Positions 1-7,439 of a stretch of 64,000 nucleotides of DNA are shown piece by piece. Every line of letters begins with the position of its first letter. Within the stretch, counting starts at the first letter, position 1. Source of the stretch: Emcibacter sp. SYSU 3D8 (GTDB lineage: Bacteria > Pseudomonadota > Alphaproteobacteria > SMXS01); assembly GCF_039655875.1 (NCBI RefSeq), contig NZ_JBBYXK010000002.1:806001-870000 (forward strand), written 5' to 3'. Position numbers and translations under genes: made by a program. The notes under the pieces are model-generated. The model saw only the letters and a list, made by a program, of their open reading frames with translations, was not told the origin of the DNA and ran no database searches.

Positions 1-1
1 C

Positions 2-361
2 GCCGGCGGGCGATTCACCCTGCAGATGATGGCCCAGGTCGCCGAGCTGGAATCCGGCATCGCCAGCCGGCGTACCAAGGCGGCGCTGCGCGCCCGGGTG
101 GAAAACGGCGGGCAATGGGACCGCAATGCCCGCCACCATCTGGTGCCCGGCGCGGGTCAGGCCGCGGCGGTGCGCGCGATCCGCGAGCGGGCCGATGCCC
201 ACGCCGCGCAGGTCATCGGCATCATTCGTCCGCTCGCCGACCAGGGACTCACCCTCGCGGCCATCGCCGACACGCTGAATGCGCGCGGCGTCCCGACCGC
301 GCGGCGCGGCCGCTGGACGCCCACATCGGTGAAGCGGGTGCTGGACAGAATCGGCAAATAG
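2..361 (+). CDS. Serine recombinase, C-terminal part (cut by window edge)
   Basis: The reading frame is open from the first bases of the window, so the N-terminus with the catalytic serine lies outside. The visible start, GRFTLQMMAQVAELESGIAS, matches the end of the resolvase catalytic domain and its long helix E, followed by RTKAAL, typical of large and small serine recombinases. The rest carries a helix-turn-helix-like end (ADQGLTLAAIADTLNARGV, then WTPTSVKRVLDRI), as in the Recombinase or HTH_7 DNA-binding regions. It would catalyse site-specific strand exchange at a phage, transposon or plasmid site. An internal ATG at position 26 exists but is not a believable start. Whether the upstream part is intact cannot be seen here. 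Confidence 0.75.
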   Translation, partial: AGGRFTLQMMAQVAELESGIASRRTKAALRARVENGGQWDRNARHHLVPGAGQAAAVRAIRERADAHAAQVIGIIRPLADQGLTLAAIADTLNARGVPTARRGRWTPTSVKRVLDRIGK

Positions 362-367
362 AGCCGG

Positions 368-973
368 TCAGTTGCCGGCCTTGCGCATATGGGCCTTGAG
401 GGCGGCCAGCATGTCTGCGGCGCGGCGCTCGTCCTCGCCGTGGGACAGCAGCGCCAGGACATGGGCCAGGAAGCCCGGCTCCGCCAGCTCCTGGAAGGTC
501 AGGGTCACCAGCGCGCCGCCGCGCGGCGCCGGGTCGATGGTCACCCGGTAGGCGCCCATGCCGCCGCCGTCATGGTCGTGCTCCGGGGTAGCCGGCACAG
601 GGGCCGGGGCGCCGCCGGCCACCACCGCAGGCGACAGGGCGAACAGCACCTCGCGCTGCGCCGCATCGGCCGGTCCATAGGTCATGCAGCCCGCGCCGAG
701 TTTCCTGCCGGTCCAGCAGAGCGTGGGCCGGTCACCGGCATCATGGGTTGCGAACACGGCGGTACGGTCGGCGCGCTTCCAGCCCGACCAGCCGGGAAAG
801 GCGGCCGGATCGGTCACCACCCGGTAGATCTCGGCGGGGGCTCGGTTGATGGTCAGCGATGTGACGGCATCTCCCGAGGTCTGCACGAACGCGCGCCACA
901 GGGCCACGCCCGTCATGACCACGCAGAACGCGACGAACAGGCCGGCGATGCCTTTCAGGATCGTTCTGGTCAT
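368..973 (-). CDS. SRPBCC (START-like) domain protein with N-terminal membrane anchor
   Basis: 201 residues. Residues about 5-27 form one hydrophobic segment that acts as an uncleaved anchor or signal. The remainder resembles the SRPBCC or polyketide cyclase/dehydrase fold, starting with SLTINRAPAEIYRVVTDPAA and then FPGWSGWKRAD, the usual first strand, helix and loop of that fold. Such proteins bind hydrophobic ligands in a cavity; the ligand here cannot be predicted. A His/Asp-rich loop (PEHDHDGGGMG) lies in the middle. The gene converges with the recombinase and is divergent from the TIM-barrel gene that starts at 1073. Confidence 0.65.
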   Translation of the reverse strand: MTRTILKGIAGLFVAFCVVMTGVALWRAFVQTSGDAVTSLTINRAPAEIYRVVTDPAAFPGWSGWKRADRTAVFATHDAGDRPTLCWTGRKLGAGCMTYGPADAAQREVLFALSPAVVAGGAPAPVPATPEHDHDGGGMGAYRVTIDPAPRGGALVTLTFQELAEPGFLAHVLALLSHGEDERRAADMLAALKAHMRKAGN

Positions 974-1072
974 GCAATTCCCCTCGACCGAAGCGCCGCA
1001 GCATACAGGAAAACCGGTGCGGTGCCTGACGCCAATCGCTATCGTTCGGACGGGTCACAAGGGGAGAAAAGC

Positions 1073-1885
1073 ATGAGACCGCTGGCGATTCACCAGATTA
1101 CCGCCATGGAAGCCTCGCCGCCCGACCTGCTGACCATCGCCGGCCAGACCGGCTGCCAGCACGCCTGCGTCTTCGTCCACCTGCCCTCGCCGAACGTGCC
1201 GTTTCCCGCGGTGACCAGGGCGATGATCCCCGAGATGCAGGCGCGCATGGCCTCGACCGGCGCCACCGTCTCCAACATCGAATATTTTCCGCTGACCGAG
1301 GATGTGGACCTGGACGCGTTTCTCTACGCGCTCGATATCGGCGCCGAGCTTGGCGCGCACCGGCTGGTCACCCATATCCACGACCACGACGACAATCGCG
1401 CCGCCGATAATCTGGCCCGGCTGTCGGCGCTGGCCGCCGAGCGCAATCTGGCGGTCGGACTGGAATTCATGGGCCTGACGCCGGCCTGCGCCTCCATCGC
1501 CCGTGCGGTCCGGTTCATCGATCTGGCGGGCAAGCCCGCCAACGCCGGCATCGCCATCGACTGCCTGCACCTGGTGCGCACCGGCGGCACGCCCGCCGAC
1601 GTGGCCGCGCTGGCGGCCGACTATTTCAGCTACGCCCAGCTCTGCGACGGGCCGGACCTGTCGGTACAGGACGATTATCTGCCCGAGGCCATGAACCGCA
1701 TGGTGCCGGGCGAGGGTGTGTTCCCCATCGCCGCGATCCTCGACGCCCTGCCCGGGGCGACCGCTGTCGACGTGGAGGTGCCCTCCACGACCGGCCAGCA
1801 GCAGGGTATCTCCGCGCTGGACCGAGCCAGGCGGGCGGTCGAGGCGGGACGGCGGCTGCTGGATGCGGCCCGGCCGAGCCGCTAG
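1073..1885 (+). CDS. Sugar phosphate isomerase/epimerase-like TIM-barrel protein
   Basis: 270 residues of the xylose isomerase-like AP endonuclease family 2 fold. Metal-ligand positions of the family are visible: Glu in LAVGLEFMG, Asp and His in AIDCLHLVRTGG, and Glu in VPGEGVFP near the C-terminus. Members isomerise or epimerise sugars, inositols or related hydroxy-acids, or act as dehydratases; the substrate is not readable from the sequence. The open frame runs much further upstream, but the ATG at 1073 follows a GGGGAGA ribosome site and is where homology begins. It is a single-gene unit, convergent with the His/Tyr-rich protein. Confidence 0.75.
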   Translation: MRPLAIHQITAMEASPPDLLTIAGQTGCQHACVFVHLPSPNVPFPAVTRAMIPEMQARMASTGATVSNIEYFPLTEDVDLDAFLYALDIGAELGAHRLVTHIHDHDDNRAADNLARLSALAAERNLAVGLEFMGLTPACASIARAVRFIDLAGKPANAGIAIDCLHLVRTGGTPADVAALAADYFSYAQLCDGPDLSVQDDYLPEAMNRMVPGEGVFPIAAILDALPGATAVDVEVPSTTGQQQGISALDRARRAVEAGRRLLDAARPSR

Positions 1886-1909
1886 ACGGCAAGGCTCAAG
1901 ACACAGGGA

Positions 1910-1944
1910 GACCGGCGCGCTGCCCAATGGCATCCGCGCCGGTC
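1910..1944. terminator. Hairpin between convergent genes
   Basis: A perfect 10-bp inverted repeat (GACCGGCGCG and CGCGCCGGTC) with a 15-base loop lies between the ends of two convergent genes at 1885 and 1963. There is no T-tract, so it is only a candidate bidirectional terminator or RNA end-stabilising hairpin. Confidence 0.4.
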
Positions 1945-1962
1945 CAGGTCCGTCCCACGTCG

Positions 1963-2316
1963 TCAGCGGCCGATATAGATGCCGAAGCCGGGCTGGGAAT
2001 AGCTCACGCCGTAACCGCCATAATAGGGCGTATAGGGTCCGTAATACGGGCTGTAATAGCCGCTGTAGTAGGGCCGGTAGTGGCGGCTGTGATGATGCCG
2101 GTGATGGCGCCACTTGCTGTGCTGCCGGTAATGATGCCGGCCGTAATGGCGGTCCTTGTGCCGGTAGTGGCCGCGGTCATAGTGGCGGTCATGATCACGC
2201 TGGTGATAGCCGCCGTGGCCGCCGCGGTGATGGTCGCGGCTGCCCGCCGAAGCCTCGCCGGCAATGCTGAACGCCAGGGCGGCCGAGGCCAGAAGTGTCA
2301 GAAGATGTTTGCGCAT
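1963..2316 (-). CDS. His/Tyr/Arg-rich secreted protein of unknown function
   Basis: 117 residues. A clear signal peptide (MRKHLLTLLASAALAFSIAG, cleavage likely after EASA at residue 24) is followed by low-complexity sequence: a His/Arg/Asp-rich half (repeated RHYDRGHYRHKDRHYGRHHY-like units) and a Tyr/Gly/Pro-rich end (YYSPYYGPYTPYYGGYG). The composition suggests metal binding or a surface or periplasmic matrix role, but no family function is known to me. The start at 2316 is chosen because GAGAGGAGCAGGAC precedes it and the signal peptide begins there; the longer frame has no such features. Confidence 0.6.
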   Translation of the reverse strand: MRKHLLTLLASAALAFSIAGEASAGSRDHHRGGHGGYHQRDHDRHYDRGHYRHKDRHYGRHHYRQHSKWRHHRHHHSRHYRPYYSGYYSPYYGPYTPYYGGYGVSYSQPGFGIYIGR

Positions 2317-2527
2317 GTCCTGCTCCTCTCGGAGAATCATTGCCGGTTGGTGGCAACGTTCATGTTCCCCATGCTGCCAGTGAGAACGTGAACGGAGGCT
2401 GAATAGTTTCCGTTTGTTGTCCATCTGTGGAGGTAATACTGTCCGCAGGCTGACCGCCTTCACCATTGCGTTCCCCCTTCGTACCGGTAAACTGGCCCGG
2501 CGAATAGTTCATGGCTTTCGGGGGCGC

Positions 2528-4042
2528 ATGACCGCTCATATCAGCACCGTCGCATTCTTCGGCATCGAGGCGAAGCTGGTCGATGTGCAGGTGCGGATGA
2601 TGAGCGGGCTGCCCGCCTTCGCCGTGGTCGGCCTGCCCGACAAGATGGTGGCCGAATCCCGCGAGCGGGTGCGCGGCGCATTGAGCGCCATCGGCCTCTC
2701 GCTCCCGCCCAAGCACATCACCGTCAACCTGGCGCCCGCCGACCTGCCCAAGGAAGGCAGCCATTTCGACCTGCCGATCGCCCTCGCCATGCTGGGCGCC
2801 ATGGGCGTGCTGCCGTCCGACGTGGCCGACCGGTATTGCGTGATGGGCGAGCTGGGACTCGATGGCTCGATCTCGACCGTCTCCGGCGTGCTGCCCGCCG
2901 CGCTCCGGGCGGGCAACGAGGGGCTGGGCCTGATCTGCCCGGCGGCCTGCGGGCCGGAAGCGGCGTGGGTCGGCACCGTCGAGGTGGTGGCCGCGCCCGA
3001 CCTCATATCGCTGGTCAACCATCTGAAGGGCACCCAGACCCTGGCGCCGCCCGAGCCCAGGCTGGCCGAGGCGCCGGTGTCGGTGCCCGACCTGCGCGAC
3101 ATCAAGGGGCAGGAGGCGGCCAAGCGCGCGCTCGAAGTGGCGGCGGCCGGCGGCCACAACCTGCTGATGGCCGGGCCGCCCGGCTCCGGCAAATCCATGC
3201 TGGCGGCGCGCCTGCCCGGCCTGCTGCCGCCGCTGTCGCCGGCCGAGGCGCTGGAGGTGTCGATGATCGCCTCCATCGCCGGTCAGCTCGACGGCGGCCG
3301 CATCTCGCGGGTCCGGCCGTTGCGCGCGCCGCACCATTCGGCGTCCATGCCGGCGCTGGTGGGCGGCGGCATCAGGGCCAAACCGGGCGAGGTGTCGCTT
3401 GCCCATAACGGCGTGCTGTTCCTTGATGAACTGCCGGAATTTCCGCGCCAGGTGCTCGATTCGCTGCGCCAGCCCATCGAAACCGGCCGCATCATGGTGG
3501 CCCGCGCCAACGCCCATGTGGAGTATCCTGCCCGGGTCCAGCTCATCGCCGCGATGAATCCGTGCAAGTGCGGCTACCTGGGCGATGCCCAGCTCGCCTG
3601 CAACCGCGCGCCCAGATGCGCCGTCGACTATCAGGGCCGGATCTCCGGCCCGCTCTATGACCGTATCGACCTGCAGATCGAGGTGCCGGCGGTGGCCGCC
3701 GCCGACCTGTCGCTGCCGCCGCCCGCCGAAGGCTCGGCCGAGGTGGCGCGGCGGGTCGCCGCCGCCCGCGAGGTGCAGACCGCACGCTACGAGGCGCTGG
3801 GCGCGCCGGTCCGCACCAACGCCCAGGCCGACGGCGAGGTGCTGGAAGCCGTCGCCGCCCCCGACGAACCCGGCCGCGCCCTGCTGACCCAGGCCGCCGA
3901 CAAGCTGCGGCTGTCGGCGCGCGGCTATCACCGGGTGCTGCGCGTGGCGCGGACGTTGGCGGATCTGTCCGGCGCCGCGAAGGTTGGCCGCACCCATATC
4001 GCCGAGGCGCTGTCCTACCGGCGGTTCACGGTGCAGCGGTAA
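2528..4042 (+). CDS. comM: YifB/ComM family Mg-chelatase-like AAA+ ATPase
   Basis: 504 residues, the normal length for the family. The N-terminal ChlI-like domain (about 1-170, with GLPAFAVVGLPDKMVAESRE) precedes the AAA+ core: Walker A GPPGSGKS near residue 216, Walker B FLDELPEF near 300, the family motif AAMNPCKCGYLG, and a C-terminal Mg_chelatase_C domain. In naturally transformable bacteria ComM is a hexameric helicase that drives branch migration during integration of transforming DNA, and the family is also common in non-competent species. The start at 2528 is where conserved sequence begins (MTAHISTVAFFG). Confidence 0.93.
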   Translation: MTAHISTVAFFGIEAKLVDVQVRMMSGLPAFAVVGLPDKMVAESRERVRGALSAIGLSLPPKHITVNLAPADLPKEGSHFDLPIALAMLGAMGVLPSDVADRYCVMGELGLDGSISTVSGVLPAALRAGNEGLGLICPAACGPEAAWVGTVEVVAAPDLISLVNHLKGTQTLAPPEPRLAEAPVSVPDLRDIKGQEAAKRALEVAAAGGHNLLMAGPPGSGKSMLAARLPGLLPPLSPAEALEVSMIASIAGQLDGGRISRVRPLRAPHHSASMPALVGGGIRAKPGEVSLAHNGVLFLDELPEFPRQVLDSLRQPIETGRIMVARANAHVEYPARVQLIAAMNPCKCGYLGDAQLACNRAPRCAVDYQGRISGPLYDRIDLQIEVPAVAAADLSLPPPAEGSAEVARRVAAAREVQTARYEALGAPVRTNAQADGEVLEAVAAPDEPGRALLTQAADKLRLSARGYHRVLRVARTLADLSGAAKVGRTHIAEALSYRRFTVQR

Positions 4043-4191
4043 GGCGGTGAGTCAGGTGCGGTGTCACCGTAATTCTGTCGTGCGGCGGCATGGCGGCGTG
4101 GCCGCGGCGCAGCTGGCAGGGCTCGTTTCGGTGGCGCTGGGCGCTGGGTTGACCTATCGTAAGGGCCATCGCAATCGAAGGGGGATGAAAC

Positions 4192-4485
4192 ATGCGCGAT
4201 TTTTCGAAAACAGCCGGGTTTGAGCTGCCTGCGGGTGTTCTCGACACGACGGACGCCAGGCCGCAGACCGGCAAGCCCGGCATGCCCGCCGGTATCCTCG
4301 ACACCACCGGCGCCACGCCGCAAACCGGCAAAGCTCCTGCCATGCCCGCCGGCATCCTGGACACCACCGATGCCAGGCCGCAGACCGGCAAGAGTCAGGG
4401 TCCGGTCGTTTTCGACCTGTCAAAGGCTGTCGTGCTCGACACCACCAAGGCCGCGCCGCTGGTGGGCAAGAACAGCAAGGCCTGA
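4192..4485 (+). CDS. Tandem-repeat peptide, putative multi-core RiPP precursor
   Basis: 97 residues with an 11-residue N-terminal segment (MRDFSKTAGFE) and then four repeats: LPAGVLDTTDARPQTGKPG (12-30), MPAGILDTTGATPQTGKAPA (31-50), MPAGILDTTDARPQTGKSQG (51-70) and a degenerate last unit containing VVLDTTKAAPLVGK (80-93). The consensus is (V/I)LDTT-x-A-x-P-(Q/L)-(T/V)-GK. Many codons in the repeats differ only at synonymous positions, which suggests the peptide itself is conserved. There is no signal peptide or membrane segment. A strong ribosome site (AAGGGGGATG) precedes the ATG. The next gene, 15 bp downstream on the same strand, looks like an alpha-ketoglutarate HExxH peptide hydroxylase, so I infer that this is its substrate, with the repeats as core peptides. 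I know of no established family for it. Confidence 0.6.
   Translation: MRDFSKTAGFELPAGVLDTTDARPQTGKPGMPAGILDTTGATPQTGKAPAMPAGILDTTDARPQTGKSQGPVVFDLSKAVVLDTTKAAPLVGKNSKA
4225..4401 (+). repeat. Three in-frame 57-60 bp tandem repeats inside the precursor gene
   Basis: Units at 4225-4281, 4282-4341 and 4342-4401 encode LPAGVLDTT..., MPAGILDTT... and MPAGILDTT...; a fourth, more diverged unit follows at 4402-4482. The DNA units have drifted at third positions (for example CTC/CTG, ACG/ACC, CAG/CAA, AAG/AAA) while the residues are kept. This is protein-level repetition, not a recent DNA slippage event. Confidence 0.9.
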
Positions 4486-4500
4486 CGCGAAAGCGCCGTC

Positions 4501-5490
4501 GTGGCTAAAGCGCCGCTACCGGAGCATTTATGCGCCCGGGTCGTGCCGGGTGCCGTTGGCGCGGTGCATGCCTTCTACCGCGGGCGGGTGCTGGCCAGCC
4601 TTGCGGCGCTGGTCGAGTCGGCCAGCCGGACCATTCCCGGCCACCAGGGCCTGACCGCGCGCCTTCCGGAGGATACGAGCGAGGCGCTGTCGCCCTACCT
4701 CTATTACCTGAACTACCGGCTGCTCGCCGCCATGAAGGCCGGCGACAGGGACGCGGTTTCCGACCTGCTGGACGGCTTTGCAGCCATGCCCGGGGCGGCG
4801 TTCCAGGCTGCCGGTCTGACCATCGACAATCTGCACGACCAGCCGTGGCACGCGTTGATGGCCCGCGACATGGTGGCCGACGACGGCGACGGCGCCGAGG
4901 TTTTCGCCGCCGCCCCGGCGCGCATCAAGGCCGCGAGGGGGCCCATCGTCGAAGCGCTGGCGCTGGTCGACCGCTGCCATCCGGCCATCGCCGCCGAAAT
5001 CCGGTCGCTGGTCTGCGCGATCACCCTGTTCGACGGCAAGGTCATTGGCGGCTCCACCGATGTGCGGGTGTTCGGCAACGTGTTCCTGCGCCTGCCGGAA
5101 CGGGGACAGGATCCGGTCGCCTATTATGCCGACCACCTGATCCACGAGGCCGGCCATCTCTATCTCAACGCGCTGATGGCGCACGACCCGCTGATCCTCA
5201 ACGATGACAGCCGCACCTATCCGGCGCCCACCCGCGCCGATCCCCGGCCGCTGTTCGGCATCCTCCACGCCACCTTTATCCTGGCGCGGCTGGAGGCCGC
5301 TTTCGCGACCATCGCCGCCGTCGCGCCCGATCCCTATGAGGCCAAGCTGGAGGCCGTCCGGAGTCAGTTCGCCCACGGCGTCGCCACCTTGCGTGCTCAC
5401 GGAAAGTTCACCGAACTTGGTGCATCCCTGCAGCAGCAATTCGAGGCGCTGGTCGATCCGCGCTATGCCCGTATGGCGGCGACGGTCTAG
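4501..5490 (+). CDS. HExxH-motif putative peptide beta-hydroxylase (alpha-KG-HExxH family)
   Basis: 329 residues. The signature lies in the C-terminal half: a SER/THR-rich approach (GGSTDVRVFGNVFLR, 183-197), the metal motif LIHEAGHLYLNAL with H215-E216-H219, then HDPLI, the arginine motif RADPRP (245-250) and a third candidate ligand in GILHATF (H256). That order (HExxH, dPL, R-x-D-x-RP, g-x-LH) is the arrangement of the HEXXH-motif peptide-modification family, whose characterised members are iron and 2-oxoglutarate dependent and beta-hydroxylate residues in RiPP precursors. The roughly 150 N-terminal residues are probably the peptide-binding part. The start is GTG at 4501; there is no earlier or nearby in-frame ATG. 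It follows the repeat-peptide gene by 15 bp, so the two are likely co-transcribed. A zinc protease is the alternative reading but would not explain the downstream motifs. Confidence 0.78.
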   Translation: MAKAPLPEHLCARVVPGAVGAVHAFYRGRVLASLAALVESASRTIPGHQGLTARLPEDTSEALSPYLYYLNYRLLAAMKAGDRDAVSDLLDGFAAMPGAAFQAAGLTIDNLHDQPWHALMARDMVADDGDGAEVFAAAPARIKAARGPIVEALALVDRCHPAIAAEIRSLVCAITLFDGKVIGGSTDVRVFGNVFLRLPERGQDPVAYYADHLIHEAGHLYLNALMAHDPLILNDDSRTYPAPTRADPRPLFGILHATFILARLEAAFATIAAVAPDPYEAKLEAVRSQFAHGVATLRAHGKFTELGASLQQQFEALVDPRYARMAATV

Positions 5491-5638
5491 TTTATGGAGC
5501 ATATCATATTATGGCAATAACCATAGCCAATATGTGGTTTGTCCATAAGATAGCCAATTAAATCAACCTTTTAAGACATAGTTCTTATCGAATAGATCAC
5601 TTCCGCTGTGCCCCGGCCACCGCGCGCTGCGTCTCGTC
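5491..5638. other. AT-rich gene-free island
   Basis: This stretch, especially 5494-5605, is far richer in A and T than its surroundings and encodes no believable gene. It contains a 9-bp direct repeat (ATAGCCAAT at 5523-5531 and 5550-5558). It lies between the end of the HExxH gene and a terminator belonging to the opposite-strand SDR, so neither neighbour needs a promoter here. It may be a scar of gene acquisition or an unrecognised regulatory or small RNA region. Confidence 0.5.
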
Positions 5639-5669
5639 AAAAAAATAGGGCGTCCCGAAGGACGCCCCA
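5639..5669 (-). terminator. Rho-independent terminator of the minus-strand SDR gene
   Basis: Read on the minus strand: GGGCGTCC, loop TTCG, GGACGCCC, then TATTTTTTT. It has an 8-bp perfect stem, a UUCG tetraloop and a U-tract, about 25 bases past the SDR stop codon at 5693. This is one of the clearest terminators in the window. Confidence 0.9.
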
Positions 5670-5692
5670 GTCTCCCCGTTGAACTGCTTGCC

Positions 5693-6478
5693 TTACGGCA
5701 TCAATTTGCCGCCGTTGAGCATGAAGGTCTGGCCGGTGATGTAGTCCGAGCCATGGCCGGCGAGGAACACGCATAGCGGCGCGCCGTGGACCAGCGGGTC
5801 GCCCAGGTAGCGCATGGGCAGCGCCTGCTCGAGGGCGGTGACGAATTCGGGGCGCGCCTTGCGCCAGTTCTCGAACGCGTCCGAGGCCAGCGTCGGGCTG
5901 ATGATGTTGACGTTGATGCCGAACTGGCCCCACTCGTTGGCGGCGGTGCGCGACACCGCGCGGATCGCTTCCTTGGCCATGTTGTAGGCGGTGTTGCCGG
6001 TGGTGCCCAGGATGCCCGAGGTGGACGAGAAGTTGATGATCTTGCCCCACTTCTTGTCCTTCATGATCGGGAATACGGCCTGCATGCCCCACAGGGTCGC
6101 CATGGCGCCGCTGTCGAAGGTGTAGCGGATTTCCGCGTCGGTCGAATCCTCGACGCCCACGAACACGGTCGAGCCTTGCGGCTTCTCCTTGGTGCCGAAG
6201 CCCTGGGCGTTGTTGACGATGATGTCGACGGTGCCGAAGGCCTTCACGGTCTCGTCGACCATGCGAAAGACCTGGTCGCGCTCGGACACGTCGACCACGA
6301 CGGGAATCGCCTCGCCGCCTTCGTCGCGGATCTGCTTCACCACCTCGTCGACGGTCGACTTGGTGCGTGAGGCGACGGCAACCTTGGCGCCTTCGCGGCC
6401 ATAGGCGATGGCGATGGCGCGGCCGATGCCGCGGCCGGCGCCGGTGACGATGGCGACTGTGCCTTCAAGCTGTTTCAT
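5693..6478 (-). CDS. SDR family NAD(P)-dependent oxidoreductase
   Basis: 261 residues of a classical short-chain dehydrogenase/reductase. The cofactor motif TGAGRGIG is at 12-19, NNAQ (in place of NNAG) at 89-92, catalytic Ser in FSSTSG near 151-154, and Tyr165/Lys169 in AYNMAKEA. Family members reduce or oxidise alcohol and ketone groups; the ending YITGQTFMLNGGKLMP is normal for the fold. The substrate is unknown. It is transcribed divergently from another SDR at 6665 with a 186-bp spacer, and it ends in a strong terminator. Confidence 0.85.
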   Translation of the reverse strand: MKQLEGTVAIVTGAGRGIGRAIAIAYGREGAKVAVASRTKSTVDEVVKQIRDEGGEAIPVVVDVSERDQVFRMVDETVKAFGTVDIIVNNAQGFGTKEKPQGSTVFVGVEDSTDAEIRYTFDSGAMATLWGMQAVFPIMKDKKWGKIINFSSTSGILGTTGNTAYNMAKEAIRAVSRTAANEWGQFGINVNIISPTLASDAFENWRKARPEFVTALEQALPMRYLGDPLVHGAPLCVFLAGHGSDYITGQTFMLNGGKLMP

Positions 6479-6664
6479 GGAGAGTATTCCCGATTCCCTG
6501 GGGTGGTCCGGCGATTTTCAGCGCCAGTGAAGAATTTGGTGCATGTTTGAGGATGATCCGGCCCGGCGTCAACGGCTTTTTCAGCCACGGCGCCGGTTGC
6601 GTGACGCATGTTGCACATGTTCCTATAGTCCGGCAGCGCATGGGCGCGCTCTGGGGAGGAAGGC

Positions 6665-7417
6665 ATGGACAGGGTCAAGGGCAAGGTGGCGCTGGTCACT
6701 GGCGGCGCCGACGGCATCGGCGCGGCGACGGCGCGGCTGCTGGCGGCAGAGGGCGCAACCGTCGTGGTGACCGACATCAACAAGGAGGGCGCCGAGAGCC
6801 TCGCCGACGAGTTGGGCGGGCTGGGAATCGCGCACGATGCGGGCAGCGAGGCCGAATGGCATCACGCCGTCCGGCTGGTCCGCGAGCGCTATGGCCGGCT
6901 CGACGTACTGGTCAACAATGCCGGCATCGGCGCGGGCATTGGCGATATCGAGCACCAGACGCTCGAGGACTATCACAAGGTCATGCGGGTGACCTGCGAC
7001 AGCGTGTTCATCGGCTCCAAATGCGCCATCGAGCTGATGAAGAGCGAGGGCGGCTCCATCGTCAACGTGTCGTCGATCCACGGCATCAAGGCGGCGGCGC
7101 ACGAGGCGGCCTATTCGGCGGCCAAGGGCGCGGTGCGGCTGCTGACCAAGTCGGTGGCGCTTCATTGCGCTCGCAGCGGCTACCGGATCCGCTCGAATTC
7201 GGTGCATCCGGGCTACATTCTCACCACCCAGATGATCGCGTGGATGGAGCGGGCCGACAACAGCGCCGACCTCAACGCCGCGCTGCTCGCCCAGCATCCC
7301 ATCGGCTTCCTCGGTCAACCTGAGGACATCGCCAATGGCATCCTGTTCCTGGCCAGCGAGGAATCGCGGTTCATGACCGGCTCCGAACTGGTCATCGACG
7401 GCGGCTACACGCTGTAG
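6665..7417 (+). CDS. SDR family oxidoreductase
   Basis: 250 residues of a classical SDR: TGGADGIG at 12-19, Asp37 in VVTDIN (suggesting preference for NAD(H)), NNAG at 84-87, catalytic Ser137, and Tyr150/Lys154 in AYSAAKGA. It ends in the usual SELVIDGGYTL. It resembles cyclohexanol, hydroxysteroid and 3-oxoacyl dehydrogenases of this superfamily, but the substrate cannot be fixed from sequence. AGGAAGG precedes the ATG. Its last codons form part of a hairpin with the following bases. Confidence 0.85.
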   Translation: MDRVKGKVALVTGGADGIGAATARLLAAEGATVVVTDINKEGAESLADELGGLGIAHDAGSEAEWHHAVRLVRERYGRLDVLVNNAGIGAGIGDIEHQTLEDYHKVMRVTCDSVFIGSKCAIELMKSEGGSIVNVSSIHGIKAAAHEAAYSAAKGAVRLLTKSVALHCARSGYRIRSNSVHPGYILTTQMIAWMERADNSADLNAALLAQHPIGFLGQPEDIANGILFLASEESRFMTGSELVIDGGYTL

Positions 7418-7422
7418 CCGCC
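7400..7422. terminator. Hairpin at the end of the SDR gene
   Basis: GGCGGCTAC, loop ACGCT, GTAGCCGCC: a perfect 9-bp stem that includes the final codons and stop of the SDR and lies between convergent genes. It has no T-tract, so terminator function is only possible. Confidence 0.35.
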
Positions 7423-7439
7423 GCGATCAGGCGCCGCCG

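Noticed and set aside
389-1072. N-terminal extension of the TIM-barrel protein
   Set aside because: It runs antisense through the SRPBCC gene and has no homology-like features; the ATG at 1073 has a ribosome site.
4225-4401. Regularly spaced DNA repeats that could be mistaken for a CRISPR array or minisatellite
   Set aside because: The units are in frame, have no unique spacers, and differ mainly at synonymous positions, so they are protein repeats.
4501-5490. Reading the HEAGH motif as a zinc protease
   Set aside because: The downstream HDPLI, RADPRP and GILHATF motifs, the lack of a signal peptide and the adjacent repeat peptide fit the HExxH peptide-modification family better, though protease is not strictly excluded.
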